A stretch of DNA of 64,000 nt from Boletus sp. NGJ (Eukaryota; Basidiomycota; Agaricomycetes; Boletales; Boletaceae): positions 620,001-684,000 of the forward strand of contig JAGTXK010000190.1 of the NCBI GenBank assembly GCA_019096195.1, read 5' to 3'. Position 1 is the first letter of the stretch. Each line of letters begins with the position of its first letter. Made by a program: the position numbers and the translations under genes. Under the pieces are notes generated by a model, which was given only the letters and a program-made list of their open reading frames with translations, had not been told where the DNA came from and ran no database searches. This document shows positions 57,116 through 64,000 of this stretch, one piece after another.

Positions 57116-58714
57116 GAACACCAAAACTACACAGTGCTCCGGAAGCCAGACCGACGATCGCAAAGGAGCCACCTAGTGTCGCTGCGACATCTACGTCTTC
57201 GCGGCGCCCCTCGAGCCTGGGATTATGCTCGAGAGAAGAAACAGCAAGCGTAGCTATAGATGACACAAAGCCATTTGTGTATCCCATCGTCAATAGTATG
57301 AACATGAAAAGGATATCAGAATGTATGATTGGAGAGACCGGGGTTGTTGCAGGTCGATGGATATTGCAAAGAAGGATCAGGGGAATGAACAGCGTGCGTG
57401 AGAGAGACATGGCTAGAATCTTCTTGGCGGACCAGACAAGTAGGCGAGGGAACGAGCAGCTGTACCGCCCAGCAAGATCTCCGATGTTAAAAACCAAGTA
57501 GTGGAATGCGGTGAACAGCAAGGGATGGACGGATGCATTCACGGATTGTACACGGGCTGTGATCGTAGGAAAAACCGCCTGGTTAAAACCCTATCGATTA
57601 GAGAACAATTACGGAAACCAAAGCAGGCACTTACCAGAGTGACTGTGAACACATACGCGATAGAGAACATAAATATCAAGTTCTGTTTAAAAACTCGATA
57701 AACGCGTGGATTGGCCTCCGTCTGGAGATTACCGCAGTCGTCCGCGACTAATCTGGTAAGCTCATCTGTGTCTTCAGCTTCACGGTGTTGTTCCAGAGTG
57801 CGGGTAACCAACTTGTAAAAAGGCTGCTTCATCAACCACGTGTAGGCAACCAACGTGATGATGACGAAAATAGCAGAAACACCAAAGAAGATACGCGCAG
57901 CTATTTCTTCGGCCTGATTGTCACTACCATCAGCTCCATTTACCTCCATCGGCACGGGTTTCGGAGAAAAACGCCAAAGAGAAAGCGCTGAGCTGGTAAC
58001 CTGGACAACACTGACCGCAACAGCGACGGCGGCTTGTCCTGATAGCACAGTCTGCAGGAACGATGCGCCAAGTAACGCTGCCCCAGCGTAGGTAGCTGTG
58101 TACAGATAGGCAGTTGAGATCGCCAGAGAAGCTGAGTTGAAGAGAGCAAACAAAAGAAAAGCCGGCGGTGTGCCTCGAATGTACGTGCTGAAACATAGAG
58201 ATGTCACAAGGAGAATCACCGCAATGATGGACACGAATATGCGGCGAGATTGGGACGACTGCGATATCCAAAAGTTTGAGTGCTCACTAGCGCTCACTAT
58301 CACCATAGAGTGAGATCTACGAACCTGTTTCGAGGTAATCGTGCAGTAAAACTGGCATACTAACTTGGTCAATGCGTAAACGGTAGACAAGTACGAGCTG
58401 AAGGTTGGGTAGAAGGAGGAACCAGCCAGCCGGGACAAGAAAAAGGAGGTTCCATTAACCAATGCTGAGTAGCGTCACTAAGCATGAACAGGACGGGCAG
58501 TTTGGCGAGATGTATCACCATTCCAAGGTAGCAAAATGGTGCAGCCTAGAAGGAAATATGTCCACTTGGTTCGAGCTTCAGTCGTAATCCACTCGGTTGT
58601 CGAGTAAAGATCGTCCCCACCAACTCCGGCTTCATGGACGTCGGAGTGGTTCAAGGCTGGGTCCCGCGAGGCCCGGGACGGTATGGCGCGAGATTTGGCA
58701 AGAGAGACTGGCAT
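57102..58714 (-). CDS. Equilibrative nucleoside transporter (ENT/SLC29 family)
   Basis: This multi-span membrane carrier for nucleosides belongs to the family that includes yeast Fun26. It starts MPVSLAKSRAIPSRASRDPA, then WITTEARTKWTYFLLGCTIL-LPWN-ALVNGTSFF, the ENT first-helix signature (LLPWN). SSYLSTVYALTKLVCQFYC, FVSIIAVILLVTSLCFSTYI, FLLFALFNSASLAISTAYLY and TYAGAALLGASFLQTVLSGQ follow. The central loop is hydrophilic (EQHREAEDTDELTRLVADD). After an intron come VHPLLFTAFHYLVFNIGDLA, GRYSCSFPRL, SDILFMFILLTMGYTNGFVS and VAATLGGSFAIVGLASGALC. It ends FGVQAMR with the stop inside the WD40-unit tail. About ten transmembrane helices. Introns near 58470, 58315 and 57600. Confidence 0.88.
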
Positions 58715-59155
58715 GGTAGTCCAAGATCTAAAATCCGCTGATACACCAGACTGTAGTGGTAGGTCCAACCCACACAAATTGGTCCAGGCGTAGCCTGTAA
58801 CGAGATGTTTAAACGTAATGGTTATCATTACGACCATGAAATGCTACAAGGCGCTACACTCTCAACATCACAGATGGATGGACACAAGATCCAAAACAGC
58901 AATTTGGGTACTGCACGCGTTGATGTGGATGCTACGGCAAAAGTAATGTGCAAATGACGAGCCCTTTCGGTCTTGTTTGCACCAAAAAAACGGACAAGAA
59001 AAAACAAACTCTCCCGTGCAACGTCTTTCATTAAAGGGTTTTGTTCACACAGTGCGTTGCCCCACTTTGACAAGTTCGAAATCAGTCAGCTTACTGTCTC
59101 GTGTGGAAACTAGACCAATTATAAGCGCTCTATACTCTCTGATCTATAAGGTACG
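58715..59155. other. Promoter of the transporter gene and 3' flank of the next minus-strand gene
   Basis: This 441-bp gap is AT-richer than its neighbours. No coding or RNA feature was recognised. Confidence 0.4.
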
Positions 59156-59835
59156 TTACCTTTGAAGATATATATTCACATAGTCATGGATCTGGACGAC
59201 CTGCGGACCCGGTCCCCATTCTGCCGTTGGGGAGTCCCTGCGTCGACCAAGTACCACATTTTGATCAAAATGATCAAGCCTTGGCCTCGCGTCAATCATC
59301 AATAGCGACGAGCACGAAGTAATTCCACCTTTTCCATAAACTTTTCGCGCCTTGTCATAGACACCAAGGTTCGCTGTGTCCGAGGTACTCATCGTGAGGA
59401 GGTGATGGAACGACTTCTCTGTGATGATAGCGTGACCCGTGCAGAATACGGTGACGAGGTATGTCTCCATAGTGTACTTTGTGACTTGACATGGGAAGAT
59501 AGGAGGCAGGATGCTTAATACGCGAATTCGGCCAGGATCGCGCGATACCCACCGAAGCAAGCATGATACAGCGAGACTACCCAGTGGAACTCCCAGATGC
59601 AGCACTGCGCGAGACATCCTAGCGGATGGTACAGTGGAGATGACTGCTCGGCCAGACGGACATACCACCTCGCCGAGAGGTACGCCAACCACCACGGAGC
59701 GAGGCCAAGGAGAAAATGCTGAATCGGGTGGGCTGCGAAAAGCTCTGGGTAAAACGAGAGGACAGAAAGGAGGAGTGGGACACTTGTCAAGGACACGAGA
59801 AGCGCGGTTGATGCAAGGCTATTTTGTGGATTCAT
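59156..59835 (-). CDS. Putative small membrane protein, function unknown, exon structure tentative
   Basis: The start MNPQNSLASTALLVSLTSVP is followed by hydrophobic LLLSVLSFYPELFAAHP, HFLLGLAPWWLAYLSARWYV and LAQCCIWEFHWVVSLYHACF, which look like membrane segments. This frame ends near 59515. A second frame from about 59480 to a stop at 59156 reads KYTMETYLVTVFCTGHAIIT, SFHHLLTMSTSDTANLGVY and PQVVQIHDYVNIYLQR. An intron presumably joins them, but I could not place it with confidence. I do not recognise the family. The 317-bp gap to the plus-strand PPR-like gene would serve as a divergent promoter. Confidence 0.4.
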
Positions 59836-60152
59836 TTTCGATATCGGGCTGGTTCGAAACGGATCCAGGTGGCTTAGATTACGGGTACCAATTAGCCTTC
59901 AAGCGCCGCCACGTGCTAAATATTCAAAGGTTGAGGCTCGACTGCAAAACTAACCAAAGCGAGAGTGTACGCGGTAGACGTGATAGAGAGACCAAATCCG
60001 AGTCGTGCTGTTACACAAAGCACCGATATTTAGTAGTACCTGTCGTTGCCGGCTCGTACAAAGGTTGGTCTGGTAGCACCGCCACCGGTCAATTTTGCTT
60101 CGTTACTGTAAATTTTATAGACATTTCATTCAGCTTCGACGAGCCCATTTTC

Positions 60153-62183
60153 ATGGCAACATGGCTAGTCGGACACACACCTTGGCTTTTACCAGCTCGT
60201 GCTAGACTTCATCTCGAATTCCTTCCCTCCCGGTTATGGCTCCAAGCACGTAGCCACCTCAACGTCGCTCTACAGACACCCTCGCCAGCCTCGCTCGAGA
60301 TAGAGACGATGCCATATCCCACAGGACACCCAGATGCCTCCGTATTCGAGCCCATGTCGGAGGAATACACATCCGTATTCACGGCCGGTCCACACCACTT
60401 CACCCCACTCAGCTCTTCAGAGACTCTTGCATCCCTCGTTCTCAAAGGCAACTTCCAGGCTGCGGAGTCACTCCGCAAGGAGATGATATCCCACCATATC
60501 CCAATCCCTTGCAATGCCCTCTATCTCCGTGCGGCCCTACACGCGATCACGGAGGTTCGCCCGAGAGGGTCTGCCAAGGAGCGCTTGGATGCGTTCGAGG
60601 CCTGGTTGTCGCTCGCACCCGATCGCCACGAAGAAGGGCAGTCGTTTCACGATATCCGACAGAGACTCTTTCGGTTCATGGATCATCTCAACCTCACGCT
60701 TGTGTACCGTTTCGGTCTCGTACTCGCCTCGAAGGGGTATTATTCTGGAAAGGCAGCCATGCAAGTCGTCTCGACGCTCGCTCGCTATACTCGGCTGTCG
60801 GTCGTGGAGAGGTATTTGCTCGAAGTAGAAGATGCATCCCGGGATTACCTTTCGAAGAAGGGCACTGTTCCACCATCCGAGTTGCTTGCTGGTGCGTACA
60901 ACGTTGCTATTAGAACGGTCGCACTGGCGGGCAAGCATGAGGCTGCACACTACCTCATCTCGATGGCACAGCCACGTAGAGTTCATATTTCTAGTTTCAC
61001 ACTAGAAATTGTCGCCAAACACGCTCCAGATCGACAAATGGCGACAGACCGGATTCGGGGCATGTACCCTCCGCGGATTCTGCAGAACACAAACACACCT
61101 TCCGTCAGCGTTAAGTGCAAGACAATCCCTGCAGAAAACTCTGCTGACATTGCGGTACTGGCAGCACGCCTTCGCTCCCTACGTATTGCTCTAAGATCAC
61201 CCTTTCAACCCTCCCCTCATGCCCTGCGCAGTTTCGTAATCTCGTACCGGGCTCTCGGCCGCACTCGCGCACTCGTACTTCTCCGCTCTCTTGCATACCG
61301 TCACTCGCCGAAATCAGCGTCTACCTGGGCATTTACCAAGATGCATCACCACCATTCACGACGGGAACCCATCCATGTCCTCTCCATTTTCTCACAGCAT
61401 TTCCACCTCGTCGGTGTCCCGCGAAGAACGCTGCTATCGTTCATAAGGGGAACACGAGGGCAACAACCCCGGAAAGAACGTGTCAGGCGATGGGTGACTC
61501 ACCCTTTGCCGAAGAGCCAGAAACTTTGGCCAACAGCATATCACACTGCGCTCGTTTGGGAAGCGATTGTCTTGCTATCGCCAAGCATCGAGAGAGAGAG
61601 GCTGTACACCCTCTTGCTGTCGCTCGTCCGACGGAGCAAGCAACAAGAAGTGGGGTTGGACGGTCCTGGTTCTCGTCAAATTCCAGAAGCCGATCAGCCA
61701 CGGCTGCAGTTGCCCCCGGACACATACGACAATGTTCATTTCTCGTCCTTTGTGTCGTGGTGGGCGCGGAGGAACCCTGCGAGGGCAACGAGCGTCTTAC
61801 AGGACATGGTGGATCTTGGCGTAGAGCCTTCGATGATCCAGTGGAGCTTGGTCGCGCGGGGGTACGCACAGCACGATGATCCGCTTGTTGCCTTGCGCAT
61901 CTTGGACTGTCTCGAGGACGTTGAGCGGGGGAGGGAAGACAACGCTGGGATTGATGACGGAGACGCCGCCGCCAAGGGTATGTGTCCGTCGGACGTGCTC
62001 TTGGGGGCCCATACGAACGTGCTGCGTGGGTTCGTCATCGCGGGCGACGTGCAGCATGCGCGTGAGGTGGAGGGACGACTGGTGGCGCGGTTGGGGTACC
62101 AAGCGGGACAGAGACGAGTGACGGACGCGAACATCGCGCTCTTGAGAGGGCTCGAAGACAAGCTTGAACGGTCCCCGTCATGA
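60153..62183 (+). CDS. PPR-like helical-repeat protein, probably mitochondrial
   Basis: A long intronless frame starting MATWLVGHTPWLLPARARLH, with a basic, hydrophobic head (LEFLPSRLWLQARSHLN) suited to mitochondrial import. The body consists of helix-turn-helix segments of PPR style: ETLASLVLKGNFQAAESLRK, YRFGLVLASKGYYSGKAAMQ and AYNVAIRTVALAGKHEAAHY. Later ones are YDNVHFSSFVSWWARRNPAR, TSVLQDMVDLGVEPSMIQWS, LVARGYAQHDDPLVALRILD and THTNVLRGFVIAGDVQHARE-type text. About 677 residues. Fungal PPR-like proteins act in mitochondrial RNA processing or translation; here the exact role is unknown. The same frame is open upstream to 59511 (890 codons in all), but that part is antisense to another gene and lacks repeat character, so the ATG at 60153 is preferred. 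Confidence 0.75.
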   Translation: MATWLVGHTPWLLPARARLHLEFLPSRLWLQARSHLNVALQTPSPASLEIETMPYPTGHPDASVFEPMSEEYTSVFTAGPHHFTPLSSSETLASLVLKGNFQAAESLRKEMISHHIPIPCNALYLRAALHAITEVRPRGSAKERLDAFEAWLSLAPDRHEEGQSFHDIRQRLFRFMDHLNLTLVYRFGLVLASKGYYSGKAAMQVVSTLARYTRLSVVERYLLEVEDASRDYLSKKGTVPPSELLAGAYNVAIRTVALAGKHEAAHYLISMAQPRRVHISSFTLEIVAKHAPDRQMATDRIRGMYPPRILQNTNTPSVSVKCKTIPAENSADIAVLAARLRSLRIALRSPFQPSPHALRSFVISYRALGRTRALVLLRSLAYRHSPKSASTWAFTKMHHHHSRREPIHVLSIFSQHFHLVGVPRRTLLSFIRGTRGQQPRKERVRRWVTHPLPKSQKLWPTAYHTALVWEAIVLLSPSIERERLYTLLLSLVRRSKQQEVGLDGPGSRQIPEADQPRLQLPPDTYDNVHFSSFVSWWARRNPARATSVLQDMVDLGVEPSMIQWSLVARGYAQHDDPLVALRILDCLEDVERGREDNAGIDDGDAAAKGMCPSDVLLGAHTNVLRGFVIAGDVQHAREVEGRLVARLGYQAGQRRVTDANIALLRGLEDKLERSPS

Positions 62184-62867
62184 ATCGTGCGTTGTTTCGT
62201 GGTTTGCTGCGGTCGCCAGTGCATTGTGTAACGTGTTTGACGTTTTTTTTTTTTCTTTTTGCCAAGATGAGGCACTTGTTGGTTACTCTCACTTGCCAGC
62301 CTCGGCTCCGTTTGATCGGAGTGTCATAGGCGATGCAGAGTAGCTTATCTTCACTACCTGACACACTCCACAGCGTGGCACTTCGTGGGTCATGCGTCTC
62401 CAAGTTTGGGCTGGGTCACATGTATCCGCGTCAAACTACCCCCGGCGCTCCATAAGAAGGCGATAACGAATTTCGGCGCTCCGCAGCGCGCGTTCACGTA
62501 CATGCAAGTAACACGGTGATGGGTGAATCAAAACAAAATTAGTTGCGAGTGCAATGTATACTGAAACGTGAAAAGAGAGGGAAAAATCGTGCAAGTGTGG
62601 GACTGCAGTATTAATATCATTCATTCTCGCCGGGATAGTCTGTCCGATATATAGTGTAATACGAAGAAAACAGTACGCAAGTGCGAAAAGTGTCGATCAC
62701 TGTTGGCGGGGTGGTGGTCGAGTATATGCCAAATGAATGACCAGCTGTTCGAAGGATATTTAGGATGAAAACGGTGACGGAACAGGACGGGATGGATATA
62801 AATGGAATCGGTGGGGATAAAACGCCAAATACGCAGAAAAAAAAAGGGTTGCATTACAGTCAACGCT
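62184..62867. other. Intergenic between convergent PPR-like and surface-protein genes
   Basis: This 684-bp gap carries the two 3' UTRs. A T-run lies at about 62243-62254 and an A-run at about 62837-62846. No RNA gene or repeat was recognised. Confidence 0.45.
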
Positions 62868-64000
62868 TCAGGGCTCCTTTCGGATGTTGGTGTATGCTGG
62901 AGGAATTTCTATCGTTTCTAGCTCAGTGCCTTCTTGGGCACTACTTGGGCCAGCATCTTCATGCTGGATAATATTGACCGCTCTCAGCTGCCTGGTCATA
63001 CCCGACTTGCGCGAGTTCGTCAAGCCTGTCGAAGACCCTTGAGCCAAGACGCCGAGTTCGAGGTCGGGCGTTAGAGAGCGTGGATCTGAGAACGATGTCA
63101 CTCCGGACTGAGGCCGGGCCATCGTTCCGTGGGGCGAACTGGCGAGCGACTCGGATAGTAAAGCGGAGCCTGCGATAGACCGACGAGCACTGTCTTCATG
63201 TTGGGAGAAGGATGATATCGTGGGTTCTGTAACAAGGTAGGGTTCGGGCTGCAGATATGGCGGGGGCTGGTAATTGGAAGGTGGTTCGTTGTCGTCAGGA
63301 TCGCCGTGTAGGAGATTGACGGGCTGTTCCTTTTGGGACTTTGGTACGATCTTGCGCCGAATAACGTAAAACGCGACCAGACCGAGCATGACGATCGCCG
63401 CAAGCCCACCGATAACGCCGCCTGATACAAAAAATGAATGTGTGAGACCGAGAAGCAGCTGGTTGCGCTTACCGACTATGGCGCCCGTATTGTTGGAACT
63501 GGTAATCAAGAGATGTGTGGCGTAAACGGGGGGTTCTGATTGAATGAAGGTTGCTTGGATACTGACCTACTGCCACTGCTTCCGCTCGTCATTCCGCCGC
63601 TGGCGTTGGTAGGATAAGCACCACCAGCGGGTGGACCCGCGGTAGATGAAGGGGAGGTATTCGTGATACACGAGCTGTTCGGATTAAGGCCGGCAGAAAC
63701 GGTGTATAACCCACTGCCTCCTGTTCCGAGGCCACGGGCGTCCCCAGAGACCACCATGAGGGTTGAACCGGGGCGAACAGTAGGCGTCCATTGAAAGCCG
63801 GTTCCCATGCTGGATTCATTTGTGATCGCACCCATTGGTATCGAAAATGAATCCCCCCCAGGAATGACACCTTGAAAGTTTACGTTTCTGGAGACGGGTA
63901 AGACTGGTCAATGCCAACACAGAGCCCAGTGGTGTGAGATTACCCTTGTACTTGAGATGAGTTCCACCATAACCTGCTTGGGGTGCACGAGACGACTTGA
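62868..64000 (-). CDS. Single-pass surface protein with Ser/Thr/Gly-rich ectodomain (5' end outside window)
   Basis: The gene runs off the right edge, so its N-terminus and signal peptide are not seen. The ectodomain part reads NVNFQGVIPGGDSFSIPMGA, TGFQWTPTVRPGSTLMVVSG and GLYTVSAGLNPNSSCI, resembling the Ig-like extracellular domain of many agaricomycete surface proteins. A Ser/Thr/Gly/Pro-rich mucin-like stalk follows (NTSPSSTAGPPAGGAYPTNA, SGGMTSGSSGS). After introns, SSNNTGAIVG-GGVIGGLAAI and VMLGLVAFYVIRRK form the transmembrane helix with a basic stop-transfer. The cytoplasmic tail is polar and Pro-rich (NYQPPPYLQPEPYLV, SGVTSFSDPRSLTPDLELGV) and ends IEIPPAYTNIRKEP, with PPAY/PPPY motifs that could bind WW domains. 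Possible roles include wall sensing or adhesion; no specific function can be assigned. Confidence 0.75.

Noticed and set aside
61736-62275. Minus-strand frame of 179 codons opposite the PPR-like gene
   Set aside because: It is antisense to a long coding exon and has no recognisable domain.

Overview
The window is nuclear DNA from a filamentous basidiomycete, most likely an agaricomycete. Genes are dense and interrupted by many short GT-AG introns of about 45-90 nt, often with CTAAC/CTGAC-type branch sites. Several families are typical of agaricomycetes: MYND-DUF4470 proteins, a WD40 array, a thaumatin-like secreted protein and fungal perilipin. No rRNA, tRNA, CRISPR array or bacterial-style operon was seen, and no intact transposon or virus-derived element was recognised. 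All gene models are hand-built by splicing and by family motifs recalled from memory. Exon edges are reliable where a conserved motif crosses them and tentative at some 5' ends.

Layout. 0.7-10.2 kb: mitochondrial 2-oxoglutarate dehydrogenase E2 (KGD2, +), a family 25 glycosyltransferase (-), a composite amidohydrolase (+) and a medium-chain reductase (+). 10.3-14.5 kb: farnesyl/geranylgeranyl transferase alpha subunit (RAM2, -) and the mRNA-export adaptor YRA1/ALY (-), which is head-to-head with an Rpc31-like RNA polymerase III subunit (+). YRA1 contains one 603-nt intron, about ten times longer than the other introns. 14.9-21 kb: a small secreted protein (+), homoserine dehydrogenase (HOM6, -) and a PNRC-motif decapping-enhancer-like protein (-) whose conserved C-terminal motif is put out of frame by a homopolymer.

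21-36 kb: a gene-poor 2.8 kb stretch, then ER UDP-glucose:glycoprotein glucosyltransferase (+, ends in HDEL), a decayed-looking 1.3 kb gap, a thaumatin-like protein (+) and cystathionine gamma-synthase (-), which has a Gcn4/CPC1-type site just upstream. 37-42 kb: two tandem MYND-DUF4470 paralogues (+). 42-49 kb: a disordered orphan (-), a short Vps39/TGFBRAP1-like CNH protein (-) sharing a 128-bp promoter with an SDS23-type CBS protein (+), and a perilipin (-).

50-57 kb is the accessory region. It is a tandem array of WD40-protein units: one relic carrying only the 5' leader, one apparently intact copy and one frameshifted copy. It abuts a nucleoside transporter (-). 59-64 kb: an unknown membrane-protein gene (-), a PPR-like, probably mitochondrial protein (+), and a single-pass surface-protein gene (-) that runs off the right edge.

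Shared biology is modest. HOM6 and cystathionine gamma-synthase both serve methionine synthesis. YRA1, Rpc31 and the PNRC-like protein all act in RNA metabolism. The most distinctive signals are the long YRA1 intron, the WD40 array with its decaying copies, the truncated Vps39-like protein and the frame disruption in the PNRC-like gene.
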